Part shown: piece by piece, positions 24,281 through 36,312 of the stretch
How positions within the stretch are numbered: position 1 is the first letter of the stretch
Layout of the letters: the number at the start of each line of letters is the position of its first letter
NCBI GenBank assembly: GCA_963556255.1
Contig: OY744604.1
Coordinates: 28,401,599 to 28,465,598 of the forward strand
Direction: 5' to 3'
Origin: Allolobophora icterica
Taxonomy: Eukaryota > Annelida > Clitellata > Crassiclitellata > Lumbricidae
DNA: 64,000 bases
Made by a program: the position numbers and the translations under genes
The notes under the pieces: model-generated
The model's database searches: none
What the model was told of the DNA's origin: nothing
What the model saw: the letters and a program-made list of their open reading frames with translations, nothing else

Positions 24281-25006
24281 TGTCGCGTGAGGAGATCGAC
24301 AACAACGACGAGATGGCATCATCATTATGATGTAAGCGTCGTTGCTGGTCGAGATAGGATGATGACGGACGAAAGCCAGCCTCCACTTGGGCAACAATGA
24401 AGGCCGCGAGGCCCAGGTGTAATCGGACACCACACAGCCAAGGTGTAATAGGACACCTCGCGGCTATGGTGTAACCGGACACCGCCCGCGCTGCAGGCGA
24501 GCGACGACCCGCGTATCGAGGAGCAATCTGACACTAATTGACGATAGCTTGACGTGGGGAGGGGGGCTGACTGATGCACGCTGGAGTTCCTACTTAACAG
24601 AAGGGAACGGAGAACACGGGACTTGTAGTGCTGACGAACGCGACGTGTGAACATCGGTCGAGCGAGAAACATCGGGAGGAACGACCAGCGGGGCGGCAGA
24701 GTATAGTCCGTCAGATTCAGAGTCTGACGCGAAAGAACGATCTGTAGTTAGGCTGTACGAAGCAACATTTGAGATAGTCCGATTTAATATCTAAACGCTT
24801 TAATACTACGTGGAAGCTCCCGTAGAGTTAGTGTATATATATTTGTTTCTTTAATTAAATTCATTTATTAATTAAACAAAGTTCGTCGTGAATCTTCTAT
24901 AGAAAAGTTAGGCACGTTAAATAAAAGTGCAAGTAAAAGAACAAGCAATCGAGGGTCGACATCAACACACGGCAAACACACGACCGGGAGACCTCCGATT
25001 GCGACA
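24281..25006 (+). repeat. 5' LTR of Ty3/gypsy element, 726 bp
   Basis: This is a direct repeat of 28761-29486 with the same length, starting TGTCGCG and ending GCGACA. About eight mismatches separate the LTRs by eye, roughly 1 percent, so the insertion is recent. TACTT at 24276-24280 and 29487-29491 is the 5-bp target duplication. A TATATATATTTG stretch lies near its 3' half. Confidence 0.95.
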
Positions 25007-25533
25007 TTGGCGCAGTCGACAGGATTTTCTACTGAAGACGTCACGACGAAAAGCGGAACCGGAAACGGAACGAGGAATCTCAACAGATCGGGACCAGCAG
25101 CGAACACAACCCTTCGCAACTGGAGAAGTCGAGTGCCGGACTCCTGAGGACGAAGGACTCGAAGGAACCGACAGCAACAGGCAAGGACGAGGAACAAGAG
25201 CGCCGACGGACGACCGACCATCGCTAGCAACGACGGACGGGAGTGGCAACGGAGGACAGCGGATCAGCCAAGATACCAAAAGACGGAGCTCGCTCGACGT
25301 ATCAGAGGGTAAGTCCTTACTGGTAGTCGTGGTAATCTGTGAGGTTGCGGTTGAGGTCTGGATGAGGATTGGTGTGCGAATAGCCGAGGCTTTTGCGTAG
25401 CTCCTTTTGCTCAGTTCTGTTCTTGTTGTATTTGTGGTAGAATTTTAGGACGTTGTTTTCTTTGATTTCTGACCAACGGTGACTCTCCTCTAACTTACTT
25501 ATCTTTTTCTATTAGTGAGCGGACTGTTGGAAG
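25007..25533 (+). other. Primer-binding site and leader of the gypsy element
   Basis: TGGCGCAGTCGACAGG begins two bases after the LTR and fits a tRNA primer-binding site, since TGG pairs with a tRNA CCA end. The tRNA species was not identified. The remaining leader has no convincing protein; an overlapping frame to 25400 is low-complexity. Confidence 0.75.
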
Positions 25534-28500
25534 ATGGATAAGTTGTCGGTAGAGAAAAGAGTGAAGGTGCAGAACACGCCCCATCACAGACTAGTCGCAT
25601 ATCTGAGAAAGATGGGACTAGGAGAGAAGGAATTGAATTCCATGAATATGAACCAGCTCCGAGAGGCTAGCGCCGAAATAATTGTTTCTGGACGGGAGGC
25701 CCCGCCAGAAGTAAGTGAGGAAGTAAACATAGGTAGCCTAGAGACCAGTATTCGCTCGACAAGGCTGAGGCAGCGAGTCGGGCTCGAACAATTAAAATAC
25801 GAGAGAAGGGAAGCTGAGAGTGTGGAGAGGAGAAAAGAAGAGGAGGAGGAAAGGCAGAGAAGGATCGAAGAAGAGAGAGAGAGGAGACTAGAAGAGGAAG
25901 AAGAAAGGCAGAGAAGTGAAGAGAAAGAGGAAGCGGAGGAACTGAGGAAAGAAGAAGGAGAGGAGGCGGAGCGGAGACTCAGGCTGCTTGAGGAGAGAGC
26001 GGAGAGGAGAGAGGAAGAGAAGGAGGAAAGGCAGAGAAGGATCGAAGAAGAGAGAGAGAGGAGACGACAAGAGAAAGAAGAGAGACTGAGGTTCCTTGGG
26101 GAGACGCAGACTGAGAAGCTCAGGATAATTGGGGAGGAGAGCAGGCTGCTTAGGGAGATGCAGGAGGAGAGACTATGGATTCTTGAGGAGAAACGGAGGA
26201 GAGAAGAAAAGGAGGAAACAGAGAGACTCAGAATGCTAGAGGAAAAGCAGGCTGAGAAGCTCAGGCTTCAGGAGGAGAAGCAGAGGAGAGAAGAGAAAGA
26301 GGAAGCAGAGAAATTAAGGCTTCAGGAGGAGAAACGGAGGAGAGAAGAAAAGGAGGAAACAGAGAGACTCAGAATGCTAGAGGAAAAGCAGGCTGAGAAG
26401 CTCAGGCTTCAGGAGGAGAAGCAGAGGAGAGAAGGGAAAGAGGAAGCAGAAAATTTAAGACTTCAGGAGGAGACTTATGTAAGAGAGTACATGAAAGTGT
26501 ATATTACGGGGCTCCCTGTGACATCGTCTCTAATAGACAGCGGGGCCGAATACAATTGTGCGCGAGCAGAACTAATCAGGCCGCTCAACCTACCTGTGGT
26601 CAAGCAGATAGAGGTGAAGGGGCTGAACGGTCAATCAATGATTGTGGACGTGGTGCGGCTGAGACTAAAGGGGTCTCAGGCCGGCGAGGACAGCGAGGGG
26701 GAGGTAAATTACGCCCCTGATGTTCGGATAGGGGCGGCACTCATTAAAGACCTTAATGAACCGTTAATTATCACGCCCACTACAGCCGACTTGCTGCGCG
26801 GGACAGCGTTGTACTCGAGTCACGCGGCCAGCGCTCCTGAAGTAGACCAAATTTCAGAAGCGCAGGCGGTCGCAAGGACTGAGACGAGTGAGGAAGAGGA
26901 GGGAGGGGAGGAGGTAGAGGGACTTGGGACGCTGATAGGCGAGGATTACTTCACGGTCGCTCAAGCAGACAGTGGGAGTATAGGAGAAATCAATCCCGAA
27001 GAAACGGATACTGAAGAGCAGGTCTTCAATCCTGAGATACCACCCCCACCCAAGGAAGACACAATAGTAGGCAGAAACAAGATGGCTGCTGAACAAGCAC
27101 AATGTTCGACACTAGCACCATTCTTGGCCCACGGGAAAATTGGGGCGAAGAGCTTCTTCACTGAAGACAATTTGCCCTTTCATAAAGACAAAATAGCTGG
27201 GCATTCTGTAAAACAACTGTGCTTGCCTAAAGAGAGAATAGACAAAGTCATCATCCAATCACCGGAAGCGCGAGGAGCAAAGAAGAAGGGCCAATGGCAA
27301 GGCCCGGCCATCATCGCTCAGGTGAAATCGCCCTACACATACATCGTGGAAATAGGGGGCAAAAGCCGCTTACTACACGCAAATCGGATTCGCAAATATA
27401 ACGAAAGAATACAGCAAGCATTGATTAACAATTGCTCCATTCTGTTCGAGAAGGACGAAGACTTCGGTCACGGGGAAGCGGTGGGTAGCTTCGTCACGAG
27501 GCAGACAAGGCCCAGTGCACAAGTAGACCCTATTGCCGTTGCACACTTAACGGTACCCGAGCGGAAACAGCTGTTTAGTCTGTTAGACAGGTTTCCAGAT
27601 GTGTTCTCGGACAAACCAGGTTTCTGTCCCGTCCTAGAACACACAATCACTGTTAGCGCGGAGTTCAGGCCGAAGAGTTTGCGAGCCTATAAGGTGCCGG
27701 AACTGCTCAAACCGGAGATGGAGAAGCAGACCCGCGAACTTTTGGCCCTAGGTATCATCACTCCCTCACATAGTGACATGGCAGTACACTCGATGACGTG
27801 GCAGGATCACATGAAACACCTAGAGAAATACTTAATGACGATTCAACAGTCGGGTCTGACCCTTAACATTAAGAAGAGTTCGTTTGCTAGGCGACAAACA
27901 ACGTTTGTAGGTCACCTGATCGGATCAGGGAGCATTGAACCGGATCCTATGAAAATCGCAGGGCTAGGGAAAATCCCTCAACCCGAGTCCAAAAAGGACA
28001 TACGGAGATTAATTGGCTTCTTCAGTTATTTTAGGAACTTCATCCCTAACCTGGCTGAGACAGCCAGAATTCTCACTGACTTAACCCAGAAATCGGTGCC
28101 TGCTAAGATACCCTGGCGAGTTGAACACCAAAATGCGCTAGATAAACTTACGCACGATTTGAATAACGCTGTATATTTGCAGACAATTGACTACGGCAGA
28201 GAGTTTGGTTTATCGACTGACGCTTCAGACAAAGCAGTCGGTTGCTGCTTATTCCAAATTCAAGACGATGGAACAGAACGGCCAATATGTTTCGCCAGTT
28301 CTAAATTAGATGCTACGCAAGCGCGTTGGTCCACTGTGGAACGCGAAGCGTATGCTGTAATCTTTGCGTTGAAGAAGTTTAGGAATTGGATTTTTATGTC
28401 AAGGACCACCCTATATTCTGATCACAAACCCTTGACTTTCCTAACTGCTTCTACGCCCACAAGTGCTAAACTTGCGAGATGGGCTCTGGCACTCCAGGAC

Positions 28501-28569
28501 TTTGATATCGCTTTTAAATATCGTCCTGGGGCGCTGAATATTCCCGCTGATCTTTTGTCCAGACTATGA
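25534..28569 (+). CDS. Internally deleted gypsy gag-pol fusion ORF, 1,011 aa
   Basis: This is an uninterrupted frame between the LTRs. Residues about 75-315 are an E/R/K-rich coiled coil with repeated KLRLQEEK-type heptads; no capsid core or CCHC knuckle follows. An aspartic-protease motif LIDSGA lies at about 333-338. At about 545-575 the start of an integrase zinc region appears (KIAGHSVKQLCLP). The integrase catalytic core is missing, and the GPY/F C-terminal part follows directly (QWQGPAIIAQ, LLHANRIRKY, about 586-622). The RT begins (RFPDVFSDKPG, LLALGIITPS) but jumps near residue 749 to HSMTWQDHMKHLE, losing the palm and YxDD box. The RT end and RNase H (STDAS, EREAYAV, YSDHKPL) are complete. 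Integrase remains upstream of RT suggest a Gmr1-like domain order. It is probably non-autonomous. Confidence 0.88.
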   Translation: MDKLSVEKRVKVQNTPHHRLVAYLRKMGLGEKELNSMNMNQLREASAEIIVSGREAPPEVSEEVNIGSLETSIRSTRLRQRVGLEQLKYERREAESVERRKEEEEERQRRIEEERERRLEEEEERQRSEEKEEAEELRKEEGEEAERRLRLLEERAERREEEKEERQRRIEEERERRRQEKEERLRFLGETQTEKLRIIGEESRLLREMQEERLWILEEKRRREEKEETERLRMLEEKQAEKLRLQEEKQRREEKEEAEKLRLQEEKRRREEKEETERLRMLEEKQAEKLRLQEEKQRREGKEEAENLRLQEETYVREYMKVYITGLPVTSSLIDSGAEYNCARAELIRPLNLPVVKQIEVKGLNGQSMIVDVVRLRLKGSQAGEDSEGEVNYAPDVRIGAALIKDLNEPLIITPTTADLLRGTALYSSHAASAPEVDQISEAQAVARTETSEEEEGGEEVEGLGTLIGEDYFTVAQADSGSIGEINPEETDTEEQVFNPEIPPPPKEDTIVGRNKMAAEQAQCSTLAPFLAHGKIGAKSFFTEDNLPFHKDKIAGHSVKQLCLPKERIDKVIIQSPEARGAKKKGQWQGPAIIAQVKSPYTYIVEIGGKSRLLHANRIRKYNERIQQALINNCSILFEKDEDFGHGEAVGSFVTRQTRPSAQVDPIAVAHLTVPERKQLFSLLDRFPDVFSDKPGFCPVLEHTITVSAEFRPKSLRAYKVPELLKPEMEKQTRELLALGIITPSHSDMAVHSMTWQDHMKHLEKYLMTIQQSGLTLNIKKSSFARRQTTFVGHLIGSGSIEPDPMKIAGLGKIPQPESKKDIRRLIGFFSYFRNFIPNLAETARILTDLTQKSVPAKIPWRVEHQNALDKLTHDLNNAVYLQTIDYGREFGLSTDASDKAVGCCLFQIQDDGTERPICFASSKLDATQARWSTVEREAYAVIFALKKFRNWIFMSRTTLYSDHKPLTFLTASTPTSAKLARWALALQDFDIAFKYRPGALNIPADLLSRL

Positions 28570-28750
28570 TTGAGGAAGAAGGCGGACTACCATGTAAGGC
28601 ACCGCGACAACTGTAAATATATTTCTAACTGTGCTGATATTTTGTATTTTTCATGGGAACGACGAGGACATGGTCTGGAGGAAATCGAGGGAGGGAACGA
28701 CATCATTCTCAGCCGGGAGGCGAACCAATGACTGGCTTTGTCCTCCCCCG

Positions 28751-28760
28751 GGAAGGGAGG
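28751..28760 (+). other. Polypurine tract of the gypsy element
   Basis: GGAAGGGAGG lies immediately before the 3' LTR, where plus-strand priming occurs in LTR retroelements. Confidence 0.8.
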
Positions 28761-29486
28761 TGTCGCGTGAGGAGATCGACAACAACGACGAGATGGCATC
28801 ATCATTATGATGTAAGCGTCGTTGCTGGTCGAGATAGGATGATGACGGACGAAAGCCAGCCTCCACTTGGGCAACAATGAAGGCCGCGAGGCCCAGGTGT
28901 AATCGGACACCACACAGCCAAGGTGTAATAGGACACCTCGCGGCTATGGTGTAACCGGACACCGCCCGCGCTGCAGGCGAGCGACGACCCGCGTATCGAG
29001 GAGCAATCTGACACTAATTGACGATAGCTTGACGTGGGGAGGGGGGCTGACTGATGCACGCTGGAGTTCCTACTTAACAGAAGGGAACTTAGAACACGGG
29101 ACTTGTACTGCTGACGAACGCGACGTGTGAACATCGGTCGAGCGAGAAACATCGGGAGGAACGACCAGCGGGGCGGCAGAGTATAGTCCGTCAGATTCAG
29201 AGACTGACGCGAAAGAACGATCTGTAGTTAGGCTGTACGAAGCAACATTTGAGATAGTCCGATTTAACATCTAAACGCTTTAATACTACGTGGAAGTTCC
29301 CGTAGAGTTAGTGTATATATATTTGTTTCTTTAATTAAATTCATTTATTAATTAAACAAAGTTCGTCGTGAATCTTCTATAGAAAAGTTAGGCACGTTAA
29401 ATAAAAGTGCAAGTAAAAGAACAAGCAATCGAGGGTCGACATCAACACACGGCAAACACACGACAGGGCGACCTCCGATTGCGACA
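28761..29486 (+). repeat. 3' LTR of Ty3/gypsy element, 726 bp
   Basis: It matches the 5' LTR in length and ends. The differences seen include two adjacent bases near 29089, single bases in the middle and two near the 3' end. TACTT follows it. Confidence 0.95.
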
Positions 29487-29576
29487 TACTTCTCGTTCTT
29501 CAACTTCGTTTTCTGCTACTCCTTCTTCTCTTCCTTATTCTGCTTCTCCTTTTTCTACTTTTCTTTCTCAATCTTC

Positions 29577-29650
29577 TTCTTCTTCTCCTCCTCCTCCTCC
29601 TCCTCCTCCTCCTCCTCCTCCTCCTCCTGCTCCTCCTCCTCCTCGTTCTC
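29577..29650. repeat. (CTC)n microsatellite
   Basis: This short pyrimidine array lies in the hAT element just after the gypsy insertion. The insertion site is within a longer CT-rich tract on both sides. Confidence 0.85.
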
Positions 29651-30291
29651 CTGCTCGGAGCTGGCTCCTTCTGCTTTTACTTCCGTGCTTGTGTGGCTGC
29701 AAACACGAGCGCATAGGCCTACTGTAGAACGAAAGACACATTAAAGCAGCAACAGTACACGCTTTTGCTTTAAGGGGATATTTTAAGTTTCCGGAAGCGA
29801 ACATGCAGGCAGAATGCGACGGATCTTTTGGTCAAGATAACACCGCGCCACTGTTGTTGAGCCAAAAGCATTTTGATCTCTGAAGTTAATTATGCCCGCC
29901 TCGGTGTGGAATAGCTTGGGAAGTTGGGAGACGCTCTGCGCATTTACGATTTTCTTGTATGTGCCTTGCCAAGTTGCAGCCACACAAGCAAGAAAGCCCT
30001 ATGGTCCGACTCATTCGTAAATGTTTCGTTTTAACTTTTTTATGTTACAAACTGTCAACTGCAATTACTGCTTGCGTTTAATCTCGTTTGACTAATCGTT
30101 TCTTGGCTTATTTCGGACTCGGCGAACCAACAGCTTGGTTTAAATATTCCATCATTAGCTGCTTTCGCTAGTTTATACATTTAGGTCTACAAAAAGTAAC
30201 TGCACAACATCTTAATTTTAACTGCACAAATTTCTTTCCCAACTACACACTTTGTGTCCAGCTGCACGTTAGAATAAGCCCTGTTAAATCC

Positions 30292-31848
30292 TTAGTCGAT
30301 GAACCATTGTGACGAATAAAGGTTCAAGTCGAAAGCAACCTTTTGTCGAGTAGTGGACGCTGATAGTTTTCGAACGAAACGCCATCGAAGGTGAACGGTT
30401 GCGATGCGTGACCTTCTGGCTTAGAAGGTCGAACGTTTGAAAAGTTGAAACTCAACGGACTTGAACTTTGTTGCGAGTGAAGCGTCAGAGTTGATCGAAG
30501 GCAATAAAACCTTCGATTGAATCGTCAAACATTTGTCTTCGAGGAGGAGGCAATATGATTGGAAGTCAGAAGTCGGAAGAAGGCGATGAAAGTGCGAACT
30601 TCAACCGAAATTCAGAATGAAGGAACAATCCATGAACTTCGAAAGACGAGCAAAGCTGTTGGACATTTACATTCTACATTTTCTACAAGTCACGACTCAA
30701 GAAGCAAGGATCCGTGAGAACATTCCAAACAGTCTATGCTTTTCTCTTTTGGAGGTTAGATACATGTAGGCTAAAATAATATCAAAATTCATTAGCGAGT
30801 GCTGGCTAGGTAAGGAGTATAAGACTATAGCTACAGCCCTGATTATTGACTACTTGACTATTGACTTGAATGCTACAGTGAACTATAACATATTTGAATT
30901 ATTAAGACTAATATTATATCAAAATGTACATTCATGTCTTGTTTGGTAACCTCACTAATGAAAAGAATAGGTCTATGCATTACCAACTCAGGATTTCATT
31001 TCATAAGTAGAATTGGTGTTAGCTCATTTTAACTCTAAGCACCCCCCCCCTTAGCCATACTATCTTCGACCTCGCTGGCATAATCGCTAGATACCACGAT
31101 GCGATCCTTTGACGGGGAAGGGTTACATTGCTAGATTATTGCATAAATGATAAGTAAACACTTGCTTTTTTTTAATTACTTATTTTATCATTTTTATTTC
31201 GATTTATTATTACTTCTATGTTTTACAATCAATGCTTCTAACTTCTGTCCCATTGTGCGTTTGCTAATGGTGTAATAAAGAATATACTTACTTACTTACT
31301 TACTTACTTACAGTGATGATACAAACGGCAGGACTGGTTTATATTAGTGACTTTTAAATCGAAAATTGTGTATTTCAAATATTAGGCCTACTTCAAGTTG
31401 TATTCTTCCTCGAGCCATTAATATACAGAAAAGGAACATTTTCGAAACTCATTTAATGAAAATCAATCCAATAATAATATTAAGCCGCACGCTGGAGAAA
31501 ATCACAGATTAATATAAGCACAGCCGCAAGTTCCGTTGATTGTTTTCAGTTTTGTCATCATGACATCTTTTTTGTATTCTCATTTTACCAATGTTAGGTA
31601 TTTACTTTTGCCTGCGTGTTTAAATGAATGAGGCTAAAATTTGGAGACTCATGAAGATTTACATAGCTTATTTATATAGCCTTTACTGTTTACTTAAGTC
31701 CTTTTCCACAGAAAAGGCTCTACATATTCATTTAAAATTATCGCATCCTATTACTGTGATAAATTTGGGTGAGTTGTCATCTGACCGCTGTTGCAGCTGT
31801 AAACGTGTTAAGACGTTTTGAATTATATCCTTCATGCTCGTTCATTAG
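30292..31848. other. End of ABCA intron 4; retroposon tail near 31150-31316
   Basis: No gene is seen. AATGGTGTAATAAAGAATA followed by repeated CTTA units near 31266-31316 looks like the 3' end of a non-LTR retroposon of unknown family. Confidence 0.4.
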
Positions 31849-32013
31849 GCTCGGCTATCGGTTATATACTTTTCTTCCTGTCGTACGCGTCTTATTTATA
31901 TCTGGAGAGGATCTATGACAGTATGACTCTGGCGCAGAAGGTAGCAGCATCGCTCGACTTCAACTTGGCCATGGCATTCGGATGCATCAAGATATCTCAG
32001 TACGAAGCACCCG
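31849..32013 (+). CDS. ABCA3-like: ABCA3-like transporter, exon 5 (TM5)
   Basis: The acceptor is GTTCATTAG and the donor GTTCGT, phase 1 in and out. It encodes a membrane segment (IGYILFFLSYASYLYL) and SLDFNLAMAFGCIKISQYE, the conserved stretch before membrane segment 6. It joins exon 4 across a 9.2-kb intron that contains the nested transposons. Confidence 0.9.
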
Positions 32014-33367
<1,354 letters not shown>

Positions 33368-33552
33368 GCATTGGCGCACACTGGAGCAACATATTTTGGT
33401 CTTCGGCGAATGCAGAAGACGATCTTACGATGGGTCACATTCTGATCATGCTATTCGTCGATACAATCATTTACTCGACGCTTACCTGGTATTTGGAGGC
33501 TGTTATACCCGGCGACTTCGGAACTCCGCAGCCTTTCCATTTTCCTTTCACG
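33368..33552 (+). CDS. ABCA3-like: ABCA3-like transporter, exon 6 (TM6)
   Basis: The acceptor is TTGACTAG, phase 1 in and 0 out. It encodes HWSNIF, an EDDLTMGHIL stretch and membrane segment 6 (LIMLFVDTIIYSTLTWYLEAV), then FGTPQPFHFPF, all typical of ABCA proteins. The donor is taken at ACG|GTCATT, a weak site chosen because the phase fits exon 7. Confidence 0.88.
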
Positions 33553-34183
33553 GTCATTTTTTATGCTTTCTTAGAAGCAGAACTAGGTCGTTTTTTAAAC
33601 CCAGGCATCAGAGAACGATATTTAATGTTACGCTGCATGCATTATGATATTCGTCGTTTTAAATAAGTCTACACTTTTCATTACGCAGAATGTGACTAAG
33701 GAATAGCATGAAAGATTTAGTGAGTTATAGGAAAAATGAAAAGAAACGAGCGAAAATGAGTAGGCCTATTTGAGTGAGAGATAAAGAAAAAGTTAAAGCG
33801 ATAGGCCGAGAACAAGAAAGAAACAAAGAAAGACAGACACACAGACAGAGAATGGAAGAGACACCGTAGGAGAAGCGAAGAGGAGGAAAGGAGAGGGGAG
33901 ATAAGAAACTAACGAGACCAGGAGTTTCCTATAAAGTGAAACCGAGCCAATGTAATAGAACATATTATTTGCCTTACCTCTGGTGTGAAAAAAGCTAGTA
34001 GGTCCTGAGTTTCACTTGCTGAATTTCACTGACAGGTATATGTTTTGTGCAAGTGGCTATTTTTAGGTATATAATATGCGACCATTGACACGTGATTTTA
34101 AATCTATGTTTTAGTTTAAATAAGTAACGTAAAAGAACCAAGAGTATCGAAGTCTACTTATATGTATATTTGTTCGTCTGCAG

Positions 34184-34330
34184 AACGAGTACTGGATGGG
34201 TAGAAAAGGAGACAAGATAACGTTAAAGAACGAGGATTTCATGACGCTGGTTCCAGAAGATAAAAGACCGTACTTTGAATCTCCATTGCAGAATGCTAAA
34301 GCAGGAATTCAGATAAGAGGACTGACTAAG
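34184..34330 (+). CDS. ABCA3-like: ABCA3-like transporter, exon 7 (linker to NBD1)
   Basis: The acceptor is CGTCTGCAG and the donor GTTTGA, phase 0 at both ends. It encodes NEYWMG, then an acidic linker with YFESPLQNAKAGIQIRGLTK, matching the conserved lead-in to the first nucleotide-binding domain. Confidence 0.88.
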
Positions 34331-36188
34331 GTTTGACCGTCAATCAATCGATAGGTGTCTGTTTATATAAGTTATCTAAGTTATCAGATATCTAGTCAGC
34401 GTATGAGTACTACTTATGGCCAGAACGTTCATGAACATATCGTCTAGAAAACAAACTACCCGGCTGCAACAAAAATTATCGTGCCAAAATGTTCTAGGTG
34501 ATATGGAAAATTTAATCTGGTAAAATTGTCGACAAGTGTAATTCTAATTTAAAAATTACATAGCGATTATAAAATACTGATGAGAAACTCTTCCTTTGAC
34601 AGCCTAAATGATGTATAATGTCGTCGAAAGCAGAAATTCCTCAGTAAGCAGAATAATGCATAGAAACTACATGTATAGAGGAGTCACCAGTTGCGTTTCC
34701 CGCACACTCTGAGCCAAACATCATGTTCAGAGTTCCTGGTTCAATTTTCTCGATGGTTCTGAGCAAATACAAGCGGTGGTGTCCCTGTATACGATAACAC
34801 AGTGTTCCCTCACTGTTGGTAGATAATACAAGTCGCCGGATTAACCATAACATAGGGCCTAACCATATTACCATTACCATAAATTTTATTGATTGCATCA
34901 TCAAATGCAGAACAAATTGTGTGATACAAGTATAAACTCAGTAGATGAGGAAAACAATGGGAATAGAAGACCATAAAGTAAGCAAGTCCCGACAAGCAGA
35001 GCCACCCATTCATCATATATTGCAAGTGGCAGAAGTTAATCTAAAAGGCCATATATTGTATGTCTTGGAATCTGTAGCAACTCTTAACTAGTTAACAAGC
35101 AAACACAAGATTAATATGTCGTACTGCAGTCAATCAAGTAGGCACGCAGTCTACGTTTAAATTGGTTACAGTTATTTAAGCATCGTAAATCATTGGGAAT
35201 ATTATTCAAGGCTCGCGGTCCGGTACTTCTAATTGAATATTTCGGAGCTGTATTACGTGAGTGTATAGATCTCTAGTTTGCTGATGAGCGCAAAGCATAG
35301 TGTTTAGTTTCAGATGTAAATTTAAAATAATTATTAAATGATGAAGTTAGTTGGTTGTACGTATATTTGTGTATGAATTCGTTGGTTTGCTGTACTAATA
35401 AGAAGCTCACAAATGAGAGGCAATCGTCGCGGTCCGGTCGGTAGATAAAAGCGCCACGAGCGACTGACAGTCGAGGTCACTCCAAAGTCCTGAGTTTCTC
35501 CACCTGACAGAACAAAATAGTCGAATGCAAAAGGCTTACATAGGACATGTTATTCAAGACTCGATTGCATGGCAGGAAGTCCATCCCTCGTGAAGCAGTC
35601 ATTTAGGCCAGGATGATATGAGAGGAAAATACCGTAGACATTCTATACACGAAAATTTGTACACAATTTATGGCAGAAACGAAGATATTTCTGATACATC
35701 AACATTGAACTCCGACACATCAGAATTATTGAGCAAATTCTGCAGTAAGACAAAAGTGCATAGCTTAATTTGGGGATCGAACAATTTGGCACGGACAATT
35801 CGGCGCAAGACAATTCGCCGCCGACAATTCGACGCATCACATTTTCGGCGCAAGACAATTCGGCGCGGACAATCCGGCCCGTGACAATTCGGTGCATGGA
35901 CGCAGGGACACTGACGGCGCAAGACAATTATTCACTTAAATGGCCATTTCAAGTAAAGAAGTTAATATTTAAAAAATGCATACATGACTCTATGACTTAT
36001 AGCTAGCATCGATTAGTGCCTTGGACATTTTTATATCATCGCTATTACAGTAATGAAATTATATTAGATTGTTAACGTATAAATGCTGCCCTGTAGACCC
36101 TAGTGCATGTGATTTGATTGAGGACAATGCAAGTAGAAGACTATAGCGAATTGATTGCCTCATAATGGTTAAGATTTCTGTCCTGTAG
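34331..36188 (+). other. ABCA intron 7
   Basis: No gene is supported. It contains the GACAATTCGGCGC motif cluster at about 35765-35930. Confidence 0.45.
35765..35930. repeat. Cluster of GACAATTCGGCGC-type motifs
   Basis: About eight variants of the motif GACAATTCGGCGC occur in about 165 bp with irregular spacing. Open frames on both strands are by-products of the repeat. Confidence 0.75.
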
Positions 36189-36312
36189 AGCTTCGGTTCC
36201 AAGACGAATCCAGTAGTTAACAACCTTAACATCGACATCTACGAAGGCAATATAACCGCTCTAGTGGGGCATAACGGAGCGGGAAAAACAACGACCATGT
36301 TCATGTTAACAG
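36189..36312 (+). CDS. ABCA3-like: ABCA3-like transporter, exon 8 (NBD1 Walker A)
   Basis: The acceptor is GTCCTGTAG, phase 0 in and 1 out. It encodes [14 protein letters not shown] and the Walker A motif [15 protein letters not shown]. The required junction with exon 9 leaves an intron starting GAAAGTATT, a GA donor that matches the GTAAGTAT consensus except for the second base. The nearby GT sites put exon 9 out of frame. Confidence 0.88.

Larger units (their letters stand above)
23172..30283. mobile_element. hAT element with nested LTR retrotransposon (ABCA intron 4)
   Basis: The element starts CAGGGCTTATTCTAA at 23172 and ends with the exact complement TTAGAATAAGCCCTG at 30283. TTAAATCC is directly repeated on both sides (23164-23171 and 30284-30291). 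Eight-bp duplications with CAGGG ends are hAT features. Without the gypsy insertion it is about 1.9 kb. I found no transposase, so it is non-autonomous or decayed. Confidence 0.88.

Noticed and set aside
24171..24672. Overlapping 100-115-codon frames on the minus strand of the LTRs
   Set aside because: They appear equally in both LTR copies and are explained by the non-coding LTR; no retroelement protein matches.
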